40,590 bases of DNA from a virus: positions 1-40,590 of IMG/VR virus record IMGVR_UViG_3300027917_000083; one strand, 5' to 3'. The position numbers were made by a program, and so were the translations under genes. This document shows positions 13,684 to 22,186 of the stretch, one piece after another. The notes below the pieces were generated by a model. That model had not been told where the DNA came from and did not search any database. It saw only the letters and a program-made list of their open reading frames with translations. Position 1 is the stretch's first letter. Every line of letters starts with the position of its first letter.

Positions 13684-15108
13684 ATGTTCATGCAAGTCCT
13701 GGCCTACGTCCTGGCCGCTCCGCAGTACGTCGCTCGTGCAAACGATAACGACGCTTTGATTCCCGAGGTTTGGAGCCGCCAAGCTCTGATGACCTTGATG
13801 TCCAACACGATCATGGCTCGACTGGTCCACCGTGACTTCTCGAACCTTGTTGCCGCCGAAGGCGACATCGTGAACACCAGCCGACCGGCTGACTTCTCTG
13901 GTAAGCGTAAGACGGACGCGGACGACGTGACCGATCAAGACGCTGTCTCGCCCAACATTCCTGTGCCGTTGGACCAACACTTCCACGTTTCGTACGTCAT
14001 CAAGGACCGCGAGCGAACCCAAGCGTTGGCCGACTTGCTGGAGCGTTACGCCGAGCCTGCCGCTCGTGAGCTGGCTGAGAAGGTTGACCAAGTTCTGACC
14101 GGGCAAGCTGCTCGTCTTCTGACCAACCAAGTTGGTGTGCCCGGTGGAGTCACCGAGCTGAACGTCGACGAATACTGCTTGGACGCCGACGAGACCCTGA
14201 ACGACAACAAGTGCCCGAAGGCCGGTCGTTACCTCGTTATGTCGAGCCGCTTCAACCGAGCTGCTCTGGGTGCCGAGATCGTGACTCACGCCGACAAGCG
14301 TGGTGACGAGGGAACCGCTCTCCGCGAAGCAAGCGTTGGCCGCATCTACGGCTTCGATAGCTTCATGGACCAAAACGTTGGTCACGTGAAGGTCGACGAC
14401 GCCGAAGTCGCGACTGGTGTTACCGATGGTGCCGAAGTTGCTGGCGACACGGTCATCGAGACCACCGTTGCTTCCGCCGACGTTACCCTGGCTGGTGGCG
14501 AGTACGTTACCATCGCTGGATCGGCTTACACTCACCGAATTGCATCGGCTGCCGACTCAGCTGGTGACACCGACATCACGCTCGTCGAAGGTCTGACCGC
14601 CGACGTTGCCGGTGGTGCCGCTGTGACGGTCCACAAGGCCGCTGACACCAACGGTGCATTCGCCGCTGGTTACGCGAAGGAAATTTCGATCGACGGCTTC
14701 CCAGCCAACGACGGACCGCAAGTTGGTCAAATCCTGACCTGGGGAACTGGCGTGTCGAGCCACAGCTACACTGTGATCGCTCGCACCAAGACCACGACCA
14801 CCGAGTACGCAGTGCTCTTGGATCGTCCGCTTGACTCGGCTATCGCCAACAACGAGCTGGTCTACCCTGGACCGGTTGGAAGCCGCAACTTGGCGTTCCA
14901 CCGTGACGCGATCGCCCTGGTCAGCCGACCTCTGGCGAGCGTTGACAGCTCGATGGGTGCCCGCAGTGCGGTTGCCAACTTCGACGGACTGTCGATGCGA
15001 GTGACCATGCAGTACGACTCGAAGTCACAAGGTACCCGCGTGACCTTCGACTTGCTCTGCGGTGTCGCGATCCTCGACGAGCGGCTTGCCTGCGTCGTCA
15101 ACGGCTAA
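13684..15108 (+). CDS. Major capsid protein, P22 coat-like (474 aa)
   Basis: Position after the scaffold and the sequence match the P22 gene 5 coat family: Leu-Ile-Pro-Glu-Val-Trp-Ser (25-31), Asn-Thr-Ser-Arg-Pro (64-68) in the N-terminal part, the E-loop-like section, Lys-Asp-Arg-Glu-Arg, and a C-terminal Phe-His-Arg-Asp-Ala-Ile-Ala-Leu-Val-Ser-Arg-Pro-Leu (about 404-416). Between about residues 235 and 390 there is an Ala/Thr/Val-rich beta-type insertion, larger than would be needed for the fold and comparable to the P22 I-domain in place, though different in sequence. AAGGGG lies 11 bases before the ATG. High GTT/GCT codon use suits strong expression. Confidence 0.9.
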   Translation: MFMQVLAYVLAAPQYVARANDNDALIPEVWSRQALMTLMSNTIMARLVHRDFSNLVAAEGDIVNTSRPADFSGKRKTDADDVTDQDAVSPNIPVPLDQHFHVSYVIKDRERTQALADLLERYAEPAARELAEKVDQVLTGQAARLLTNQVGVPGGVTELNVDEYCLDADETLNDNKCPKAGRYLVMSSRFNRAALGAEIVTHADKRGDEGTALREASVGRIYGFDSFMDQNVGHVKVDDAEVATGVTDGAEVAGDTVIETTVASADVTLAGGEYVTIAGSAYTHRIASAADSAGDTDITLVEGLTADVAGGAAVTVHKAADTNGAFAAGYAKEISIDGFPANDGPQVGQILTWGTGVSSHSYTVIARTKTTTTEYAVLLDRPLDSAIANNELVYPGPVGSRNLAFHRDAIALVSRPLASVDSSMGARSAVANFDGLSMRVTMQYDSKSQGTRVTFDLLCGVAILDERLACVVNG

Positions 15109-15145
15109 TCGCCTCCAGCTGATTTAGCTGGACTCTTTTGATCCC

Positions 15146-15188
15146 AAAAGCAGGGCGGGCTATCTTCGCCCGTCCTGCTTTTCTTTTC
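15146..15188 (+). terminator. Strong rho-independent terminator after coat gene
   Basis: A 15-base stem, AAAAGCAGGGCGGGC with GCCCGTCCTGCTTTT (one G-T wobble), around a seven-base loop TATCTTC, followed by TCTTTTCCC. It begins 38 bases after the coat stop and could limit read-through into the neck and tail genes. Confidence 0.9.
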
Positions 15189-15202
15189 CCTTTGGAGCGG
15201 AC

Positions 15203-15928
15203 ATGGGAATCTTCCAAGACATTCTGGACTCGATGAAAACTGTCGGTCCACCACCTCGTGCGGCACTCGACCGCGTCTCGGCACAGACTCTCAAGAGACT
15301 CCGCGACCAGAACGACCCGCCACTGGATGCAGCACACTCTGCTGCGAACTGCCACTTCCGAATCCCGTTGCAAACTGGTGCGGGCGATTCCGACCAGTGG
15401 CGTATGCACCTAACGTTCTTCGGATCGTTGGCCGGTTACTCCGCAACAACTGGATGGGTTGACGCCGACTTCTCCGGTGACGACACCGTTGTGCAGGGAG
15501 TTATTGACTCCGCACTGAACGGATACATCCCCGGCTACTTCAACGGTGACCTTTTGGTCACCGCTGACATCGCAGGAGGAATCCAAGATACAAAGTTCGA
15601 TCTGATCGCAAGCAGCGGTGGTTCGAGCGTACTCGACAACATCCCGATCATCATCACCGTGGAAGCACAAGGCTGGACACTCAGCCCGGAACCGTTCTAC
15701 GTGACACCAGGGCAAGGTGATCGCCCCTCAATGCAAGTGCTGCGAGCTATCAATGCGATCGGCGGCGACTTGCAACCGAGCGGACTTCCCGCCTCGTACA
15801 CACGTCCGGCCTCGAATGGTCGGGCACGAAAACGACAACTGATCCTCGACATGGCGGCACAAGCTGCCGGTGAGGATGGTCGCCCCGAAACTTATGCCGA
15901 GATTTTGGCACTCTACCCACGGACGTAA
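15203..15928 (+). CDS. Hypothetical neck/head protein (241 aa)
   Basis: GGAG six bases before ATG. The product has a short helical N-terminus, a beta-rich middle (about 60-170) with Asp-Ala-Asp-Phe-Ser-Gly-Asp-Asp, and a C-terminal helix. Genes at this place between coat and tail in siphoviruses usually code neck or head-completion proteins, which is the basis for the call; no signature is firmly recognised. Confidence 0.6.
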   Translation: MGIFQDILDSMKTVGPPPRAALDRVSAQTLKRLRDQNDPPLDAAHSAANCHFRIPLQTGAGDSDQWRMHLTFFGSLAGYSATTGWVDADFSGDDTVVQGVIDSALNGYIPGYFNGDLLVTADIAGGIQDTKFDLIASSGGSSVLDNIPIIITVEAQGWTLSPEPFYVTPGQGDRPSMQVLRAINAIGGDLQPSGLPASYTRPASNGRARKRQLILDMAAQAAGEDGRPETYAEILALYPRT

Positions 15929-15932
15929 TGAC

Positions 15933-16187
15933 ATGGTCTTCGGAGACAAAGAGATCAGGTTGCCTAGCAAGATGGCGACCGGTGTTCTCACAACACTACT
16001 CGGTGCTGCTATTGCATTCAACGCATGGGCAGTCAAGGAAGTCTACGCACGACCGACGCGTATCGAAGTCAAGGAATTGATTACCGACAAATCTGATTCT
16101 CCCGTGATCTTTGAAATGTTGAAAGGCATCAGAGAGGATATTCGGGAATTGAAAGATATCATCCGGAAACAAAGTCTCAATGGATAA
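15933..16187 (+). CDS. Small membrane-anchored protein (84 aa)
   Basis: ATG 15933 lies four bases after the upstream stop; an in-frame ATG at 15870 would overlap the upstream gene deeply. One membrane helix (about 14-34, Met-Ala-Thr-Gly-Val-Leu onward) followed by a charged C-terminal heptad section (Gly-Ile-Arg-Glu-Asp-Ile-Arg-Glu-Leu-Lys-Asp-Ile) that should form a coiled coil. This N-in membrane anchor plus coiled coil resembles small phage holin-associated or i-spanin-like proteins; location between neck genes is unusual for that, so the role is open. Confidence 0.6.
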   Translation: MVFGDKEIRLPSKMATGVLTTLLGAAIAFNAWAVKEVYARPTRIEVKELITDKSDSPVIFEMLKGIREDIRELKDIIRKQSLNG

Positions 16188-16743
16188 CAACGCCAACCTA
16201 TCGAGAACGCTACGCAACGCGTTCTACTCGATGTCACGTCGCTACGGCTCACGTGCAACGATCAACAGGTTGGACTCCAACGACACGGACCTTGTGACCG
16301 GTCAGAAAACAAAAACAGTTTCGAGTGCGACCATCCGAAACTGCGTCCAGATTCCTGTGCAGATGCAACGTCAGGTGATGTTCACCGCGTCGATGATGCA
16401 GAGCCTTCGCCCGTTCGCGTGGCAAGGTGGGGCCGGACAAGATGTTGAGTCTACAATGTTCATGGTGCTCAAAACCGATCTTCGTGATTGGGGAGAGATC
16501 ACACCGTATCAGTGGATCAACTTCAAAGGTGGAAACTTCCAAATTGTGGAAGTACAAACTATGGACGGCGGTTGGGTGTTCACCGCAAAACGAACACGCG
16601 GAACGGAAAGCGGTATCACTGCTATCATCGGAGACACAACTGGTCTCGGCGATATTGCCAGTGGAACCATCACTCCAACAATTTTGGCTGGTCTGATTGT
16701 CTTCGAGGCACTCGGCGGCGGACAACTTCTTTTTGGCGTCTAA
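16180..16743 (+). CDS. Neck/head-tail joining protein candidate (187 aa)
   Basis: Starts eight bases before the previous stop. N-terminal residues are basic and Ser/Arg rich (Ser-Arg-Arg-Tyr-Gly-Ser), then a beta-rich domain with Tyr-Gln-Trp-Ile-Asn-Phe-Lys-Gly-Gly-Asn-Phe-Gln-Ile-Val-Glu-Val, a pattern common to head-closure/adaptor proteins, and a hydrophobic Gly-rich C-terminus (about 160-187). Genome position between the coat and tail genes is consistent with a stopper or adaptor. Family not identified. Confidence 0.55.
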   Translation: MDNNANLSRTLRNAFYSMSRRYGSRATINRLDSNDTDLVTGQKTKTVSSATIRNCVQIPVQMQRQVMFTASMMQSLRPFAWQGGAGQDVESTMFMVLKTDLRDWGEITPYQWINFKGGNFQIVEVQTMDGGWVFTAKRTRGTESGITAIIGDTTGLGDIASGTITPTILAGLIVFEALGGGQLLFGV

Positions 16744-16761
16744 ACAGAGGACGAATAATCT

Positions 16762-18678
16762 ATGGCTATTGGCGACGACTTCTCCGTAGCGGCAAACGGC
16801 GACATCCGCTGGACCGGTACATCCGCGACCTACACCGTGCTTCAATTGCACCGCTGGTTGCAAGACTTGGCGGACGATGCTGTCGCGTCTGGTGACGACT
16901 TGATGGACATCTCTGTTCTGACACCGTCTGATCGTTCTACGGACAACATTATCACGCTCATCAACGGGTACAACATCACCGACACAGAGGCGGAGCACCT
17001 GTACAACGGTTCTATCCGGCAGAATGGTGGGGACGACGTTTTCTCCGGTCTCGTGGTCGTGGGTGCGGTCGAAGCTGGGACCAACTTGCAGATCGTGCAG
17101 GATGGTGCGTTGCTAACCAACTACTGGGGTTCGGGATTGAACGCGGACGCCGGTGCGAACATTCTGCTTCGTCTCTGCGTGCGGACACGTGAAGCCGGTG
17201 CGGACATCGACGGTCAGCGAATTCTTGTGCAGGCTCGCGAACTAGGTGATACCTACTCCGAGTTCTCGGCGACCCTTGGCCTTGGTAACAGCACGGCGGC
17301 TATCTTCACGTCGAATGACTTGAACAACGACACCGTTGCAGGTACCATCGCGACGTGGGATCAATTCACGAACACCGAAGGGTACCAACAACTTGACATC
17401 ACTGGCGATGCGGTCACTGAGCCGTACTACGCACAGTGGACCATCACCGGCGGAGGATCAACTCCTGCCTCGCCAACGGTCAACGATCTGTATGAGTACA
17501 CCAAGTGGGTTCAACGCCGTGCAACCGCTGAGACCTTGTACGGTTTGAATGGTGAGCTGTTCCGTGGAATCACCCACGACATCACGTACGACAACGAATT
17601 GAATGGACCTTTCACCGAGTCGGCGGAAGTCTACTGGGGAACCAAGTTCGACTACGACACCGAGACTGGTGCCTCCTCTTGGACCGTTGGCGAGTACCTG
17701 TCGATTGGTACCGCAGTTGGCAAGCTGCTTGCCGTCTGGGACAACGGAACCACCGGAACAATGGTCGTGGCTGTCGAGGGTGGTGCAACTATCAGCGACG
17801 GCGAAGCGATCGCTCAGTTGGATGGTGGAGACATGACCGCATTGGTCAACGACCTGAGCGTCGAAGGCAACGGAGTCATCGGCGGAACGGGACAACTGTT
17901 GGCTGTCGACGACGATGGAACCACTGGTCGACTGTTCCTCCAGTTGAAGACTGGTGTTGCTCCGCTCGACAGCGATGTGATCTACCAAGGTACCCCGGAC
18001 TCCACCGAGACCTCGTGCGACGTTAACGTGACCATCACCAGCCGTACCATCAGCCCGGAGTTCATCGGAACCTCAACCGGTTCCGCTATCATCGGTGCGT
18101 ACGGAATTGCTGTCGATCCTACGGACACGACCGCGAGCGACCAGTTCTTCGACCTGGACAACACGCTTCGGGTTCCGCCGAACAACGTGACCTTCACGGT
18201 GTCTGGTTTGGAAAGCGGCGAAGACCGTGTGCTGGTTGGACCTGAGTCCGGTGGTCTGTTGCAGCTTGGTCAGTTCACAACTGCTGCGACGTACACCAGT
18301 GCGACACAGACGACCATCCAGATCAACACAACGATCCCGTCTGACACACCGAAGCCAAGCGGAACAATCCGTGTGGAACGTGACAGCGGAATCTACGAGC
18401 GGATTGCGTACTCGAACTACACCGGTGACACGTTCACCGTTACTTCGACCGACTTCTCGACTGATAACGCAACGTTGGGTAACAACGTGTTCATCAGCTA
18501 CATCGACAAGTTGGCCGCTGCGGCTTCCGAGTCGTTCACGAGCGTTTACTCGTCTGACCGAGCGTTGTTCATCCGCGTTCGCGACGGTGGAGTGACACCG
18601 ATCAAGACATTCGAGACGACTGGTACACTCGGCTCCGCTGGAGGATCGTCAACCGCGATCCGTACAACGGATGCGTGA
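16762..18678 (+). CDS. Virion appendage/decoration protein (638 aa)
   Basis: AGAGGA ten bases before ATG. Long, acidic, Thr/Gly/Asp-rich and beta-strand dominated with no membrane segment. N-terminus pattern Ile-Arg-Trp-Thr-Gly-Thr...Leu-His-Arg-Trp-Leu-Gln-Asp-Leu-Ala-Asp-Asp is seen in virion proteins of several environmental phages. The middle contains two similar modules (Lys-Leu-Leu-Ala-Val-Trp-Asp-Asn-Gly-Thr-Thr-Gly and Gln-Leu-Leu-Ala-Val-Asp-Asp-Asp-Gly-Thr-Thr-Gly, about residues 325 and 380), an internal duplication. C-terminal part is an Ig/fibre-like beta region. Likely on the capsid or tail surface. An imperfect transcript-level hairpin follows it. Confidence 0.65.
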   Translation: MAIGDDFSVAANGDIRWTGTSATYTVLQLHRWLQDLADDAVASGDDLMDISVLTPSDRSTDNIITLINGYNITDTEAEHLYNGSIRQNGGDDVFSGLVVVGAVEAGTNLQIVQDGALLTNYWGSGLNADAGANILLRLCVRTREAGADIDGQRILVQARELGDTYSEFSATLGLGNSTAAIFTSNDLNNDTVAGTIATWDQFTNTEGYQQLDITGDAVTEPYYAQWTITGGGSTPASPTVNDLYEYTKWVQRRATAETLYGLNGELFRGITHDITYDNELNGPFTESAEVYWGTKFDYDTETGASSWTVGEYLSIGTAVGKLLAVWDNGTTGTMVVAVEGGATISDGEAIAQLDGGDMTALVNDLSVEGNGVIGGTGQLLAVDDDGTTGRLFLQLKTGVAPLDSDVIYQGTPDSTETSCDVNVTITSRTISPEFIGTSTGSAIIGAYGIAVDPTDTTASDQFFDLDNTLRVPPNNVTFTVSGLESGEDRVLVGPESGGLLQLGQFTTAATYTSATQTTIQINTTIPSDTPKPSGTIRVERDSGIYERIAYSNYTGDTFTVTSTDFSTDNATLGNNVFISYIDKLAAAASESFTSVYSSDRALFIRVRDGGVTPIKTFETTGTLGSAGGSSTAIRTTDA

Positions 18679-18742
18679 TGTCTAAAGCCACACACATCTA
18701 TGCACTCAGTGCATAGATGTGAGCAGACATCTCTATTAGACT
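18677..18742 (+). promoter_or_regulatory. Perfect 13-base hairpin with competing outer stems
   Basis: CACATCTATGCAC (18693-18705) and GTGCATAGATGTG (18709-18721) form a perfect stem with a three-base loop. Outside it, GATGTCT (18677-18683) can pair with AGACATC (18725-18731), or GTCTAA (18680-18685) with TTAGAC (18737-18742); these are mutually exclusive. No T-run follows, so it may act as an RNA-processing or attenuation element rather than a simple terminator. It lies between two appendage genes. Confidence 0.7.
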
Positions 18743-18769
18743 TCGGGCCGGTAATCGTGGAGTTACCCT

Positions 18770-20395
18770 ATGACGCTTTCAATCAGCAGTGCGAACTACA
18801 ATACCGTTTGGGGTGTTGGTGGGGGCGGTACTTGGCAAGACTGGGGTGCCGGTGGTGGTAGTGCTGCTAACTCCGACATTTTCGTCTACGGTTCGAGCCG
18901 TGCTCGTAAGGTGTCTAATGGCATCAAGGGATTTGGGAAGGTAGCTGGTGGAGGCGGCGGTGAAGATTGGACCGGACGTGTCGTTCAACAGCTATGGCTG
19001 GTCACAGCCGGTGTTAACCTTCTGAACACCCGTGCCAACGGAGGAGTTGCCATTCGTGTCGAAGATACATCTGGTAATATCAGCGATTGGTACGTTGATG
19101 GAAGTGACACATATACCGGAGGATGGCGAAACGCAATCGTTGATTTGGACTTGCCCGAAAGTGCGAACAACGGCACGGCGGCTGACCTAACAGCTGTGTA
19201 TGCTGTTGGGATGGTCTGGGACATGACCGCCGGTGTGGGTGGTGGTGACCCTAACTGCTATGTTGACCGGTTGGCATACTGGCCGAACACAGGGATTGTT
19301 GTAACTGGAGACACTCTTGGACCGACACCTCCAACAAACAACCAGTTTATTGAACACCTTGAATTCTGGTCGGAGGATAGTTCCGGTGCGTGGCCACTGA
19401 AAGGATTGGTAACAACCGTCGACGGTGTCACGACTTGTATTCCGAAGTTCGTTTTGTCTCCTGGCTCTGGAGGGTTCTACTCGACCGATGAACGGGTTGT
19501 ATTCCGCGATCTCGTTTACGACGATGGTACGAATGTCCGTTCTGCCGTACCTGAAATTGGGTTTGAAAGTGGGGCCTCTGAGACAGACCCGATCTCTTTC
19601 ACTCGTTTGTACGTCTTGGCCGAATCGGACCCTGACATTACGGCTTCCCCTGCTGGGCGGATTTGGGACTTCTCGACCGCGAGTGACCTGACGCTCGACA
19701 CCTGTCAAATCATTGGTTTCAACGGTACGAATGGTGTGCAACTCGGAGCAGCGACCAACACTATCTCGTTCACATCTTTTGTAGAGTGCGGACAGGTTCA
19801 AGATACTGGTGCTGAAATCCGTGGCTGTACATTCAGGAACACGACGGACGCTGACGGTGCATACCAGTGGACCACCAGTACGGACATGGCTGACTGTCGA
19901 TTCTTCTCGGATGGCACCGGACACGGGATTGACATTGCGTCTGCTCCGACAGACCCTACCACCACAAACTTTGATAATATCGTCGCTGTGAGTTTCGGAG
20001 CAAACGACACTGCAAACGCATTCGTCGATAACAACACGGGACACGATGTTCTCATTGCCGCATTGAATGGATCATCAGGTATCACGGTAAACACAACCAC
20101 AAACACTGCGGTGCAAACGTCTGTAAATGTTACCTTCAACGGTATCGTGAGCGGAAGCCGGTTGTATATCGAAGCAGCGGAAACGGTTGGGACAGTTACC
20201 GTTGGTGACGAGCTAGAGAATGTTTCAGTCACCACTGATCCTTACACCTACGTCCACTCTTACGAGGGTGACCTGGATATTACATACAACGTTCGCAGAG
20301 GTACCACTGCTCCGCTCTACAAACCAGTGGAAGGCAGCGGTACGATCGGTGCCACAGGGGTGACGTTCTTTATCCAGCAAGTGGCAGATGAATAA
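18770..20395 (+). CDS. Beta-rich appendage protein, copy 1 (541 aa)
   Basis: GTGGAG seven bases before ATG. N-terminal Gly-rich jelly-roll-like section (about 1-190) with a Ser-Arg-Ala-Arg-Lys-Val-Ser-Asn-Gly-Ile-Lys-Gly motif and Val-Trp-Asp-Met-Thr-Ala-Gly-Val-Gly-Gly-Gly-Asp-Pro-Asn-Cys. A following right-handed-helix-like section has short Asn/Thr/Cys turns (about 290-440), then a C-terminal beta domain ending Phe-Ile-Gln-Gln-Val-Ala-Asp-Glu. It is a tandem paralog of the next gene, with the C-terminal 170 residues most alike. Probably a tail fibre, spike or receptor-binding protein. Confidence 0.7.
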   Translation: MTLSISSANYNTVWGVGGGGTWQDWGAGGGSAANSDIFVYGSSRARKVSNGIKGFGKVAGGGGGEDWTGRVVQQLWLVTAGVNLLNTRANGGVAIRVEDTSGNISDWYVDGSDTYTGGWRNAIVDLDLPESANNGTAADLTAVYAVGMVWDMTAGVGGGDPNCYVDRLAYWPNTGIVVTGDTLGPTPPTNNQFIEHLEFWSEDSSGAWPLKGLVTTVDGVTTCIPKFVLSPGSGGFYSTDERVVFRDLVYDDGTNVRSAVPEIGFESGASETDPISFTRLYVLAESDPDITASPAGRIWDFSTASDLTLDTCQIIGFNGTNGVQLGAATNTISFTSFVECGQVQDTGAEIRGCTFRNTTDADGAYQWTTSTDMADCRFFSDGTGHGIDIASAPTDPTTTNFDNIVAVSFGANDTANAFVDNNTGHDVLIAALNGSSGITVNTTTNTAVQTSVNVTFNGIVSGSRLYIEAAETVGTVTVGDELENVSVTTDPYTYVHSYEGDLDITYNVRRGTTAPLYKPVEGSGTIGATGVTFFIQQVADE

Positions 20396-21981
20396 TGGCA
20401 ATTACTGTATCCGGTTACACAAACGACACGGCTACCGGAGGTGGAACGTGGTTAGACTACGGTGGCGGTGGAGGTAGCGGTGCTAACACTGACGTTTTCC
20501 TGTCTTCCACAGGTTCACGTGCTCGTAAAGTCTCAAACGGTATCAAAGGATTCGCATTCGATCTAGGAGCGTCTGGAACAGACATCTCCGGAGATGTGGT
20601 TGCTGTCCGCTGGCTCGTTACCGGTGGTATTGGTTTGCTAGATACTCTTGCGAACTCAGGGGTGGTGTTGAGAGTTCAAGACACCAGCGGGAACTATAGT
20701 GATTGGGCGATTGATGGTAGTGATACATACGCCGGTGGATGGAAAGTATCGACGGTCTCTATGTCCAAGACCCCGACAAGTAACAGCGGAACAGCCGCGA
20801 CACTAACAGCTGCGAGATACATCGGAATCGTCTGGGACATGACCGCTGGTGTGGGTGGCGGTGACCCTAACTGTTACATTGACATGATTAGTCGTTGGCC
20901 CGATGCAGGTTTGACTATCAGTGGAAACTCTACCGCCTTGGTAGCCGACCTACAAGCGTGGGATGACGCGACTTCTCCAGCACCAGCTCTCAAAGGCGTG
21001 TTCGAGACCATCGCTGGATTCACCCGCTCAAACGCTCCGCTTATCCTGACACCTGACGCCTCTGGCTTCATCAGCACTGGGGAGCGTTTGGTATTCAGAG
21101 ACCCAACATACTATGATGGTACGAACACAGACTCCGCGTTGTCTGCACAAGGTATCACAAGTTCGGATGCCGACTCGATCAACTTCACTCGTATGTTGTT
21201 ACTTGCTTGGGCTACCCCGGGAGTAACAACATCGAAGCCAAGGTCGCTTGATTTTTCAAGTGCTGGTGATTTCAACTTGGACACTTGTCTAGTCTACGGA
21301 TTTGACGATACTGTTGCGATTGAACTGGGAGGCACTGGTAACACTTGTAGCTTCACCTCGTTCTTCAACTGTGGACAAATCTCAGACACCGGGTGTGTTA
21401 TCTCCGACTGCGACTTCTATAACACGACAGACGCAGATGGAGCCTACCTGTGGACTACCAGCACGGACATGGTTGACTGTCGATTCTTCTCGGATGGCAC
21501 CGGGCACGGGATCGACATGGCATCCGCCCCTACTGACCCAAGTACCACTGACTTCGATAACATCGTCGCGGTGAGCTATGGGGCAAATGACACTGCAAAC
21601 GCGTTCGTTGATAACAACACTGGGCATGACGTGTTGATTGCATCATTGAACGGATCGACCGGTATCACAGTAAACACAACCACGAACACCACCGTACAGG
21701 CTTCGGTCAACGTTGTCTTCAACGGTATTGTGAGCGGGAGCCGACTATACATCGAAGCAGCGGAGACGGTCGGATCAGTCACAATCGGTGACGAGCTACT
21801 CAACGTACAAGTTAATACGGACCCATACACCTACGTCCACTCCTACGAAGGTGAATTGGATGTCACGTACAATGTAAGAAATGCAAGTCCGCCACCTCCA
21901 TACTACAAAGCTGCTGGCGGGACGGGTACTATCTCAGCATTAGGAGTGTCCTTCAACATTCAACAGGTGCTCGATGAGTAA
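20395..21981 (+). CDS. Beta-rich appendage protein, copy 2 (528 aa)
   Basis: TAATG overlap with copy 1. Same order of blocks as the preceding gene: a Gly-rich N-terminus, the Ser-Asn-Gly-Ile-Lys-Gly and Val-Trp-Asp-Met-Thr-Ala-Gly-Val-Gly-Gly-Gly-Asp-Pro motifs, an Asn/Thr/Cys-rich repeat region, and a nearly identical C-terminus from about residue 350 (Asp-Cys-Arg-Phe-Phe-Ser-Asp-Gly-Thr-Gly-His-Gly onward). The middle (about 190-330) has diverged. The pattern suggests duplication followed by diversification of the central, possibly receptor-facing part while the shared C-terminus stays constrained or is gene-converted. Confidence 0.7.
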   Translation: MAITVSGYTNDTATGGGTWLDYGGGGGSGANTDVFLSSTGSRARKVSNGIKGFAFDLGASGTDISGDVVAVRWLVTGGIGLLDTLANSGVVLRVQDTSGNYSDWAIDGSDTYAGGWKVSTVSMSKTPTSNSGTAATLTAARYIGIVWDMTAGVGGGDPNCYIDMISRWPDAGLTISGNSTALVADLQAWDDATSPAPALKGVFETIAGFTRSNAPLILTPDASGFISTGERLVFRDPTYYDGTNTDSALSAQGITSSDADSINFTRMLLLAWATPGVTTSKPRSLDFSSAGDFNLDTCLVYGFDDTVAIELGGTGNTCSFTSFFNCGQISDTGCVISDCDFYNTTDADGAYLWTTSTDMVDCRFFSDGTGHGIDMASAPTDPSTTDFDNIVAVSYGANDTANAFVDNNTGHDVLIASLNGSTGITVNTTTNTTVQASVNVVFNGIVSGSRLYIEAAETVGSVTIGDELLNVQVNTDPYTYVHSYEGELDVTYNVRNASPPPPYYKAAGGTGTISALGVSFNIQQVLDE

Positions 21982-22186
21982 GAGAGAAACCCCGCTCAAC
22001 GACCAAATCATCATCAACAAGAAAAACGTCTACTCGTTGCATGAAGGATACAAACAGCTTGAGAAGCGGATCAGTGAACAAGGGACCACGATCCAACACC
22101 TACAAGCCACCGTATCTCAACAGCAGCGTGAACTGACAACGATCAAGCAGCAGCTTCTCGTGGCTCTGGCACAGGGGCACCGATGA
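21974..22186 (+). CDS. Short coiled-coil protein (70 aa)
   Basis: Starts eight bases before the stop of the appendage gene and ends ATGA-coupled with the next gene. Nearly all of it is a predicted coiled coil: Leu/Ile/Gln heptads from about residue 20 to 63 (Ile-Ser-Glu-Gln-Gly-Thr-Thr-Ile-Gln-His-Leu...). Basic at the N-terminus. It could be a trimeric linker or chaperone for the appendage proteins. No family recognised. Confidence 0.65.
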   Translation: MSKRETPLNDQIIINKKNVYSLHEGYKQLEKRISEQGTTIQHLQATVSQQQRELTTIKQQLLVALAQGHR

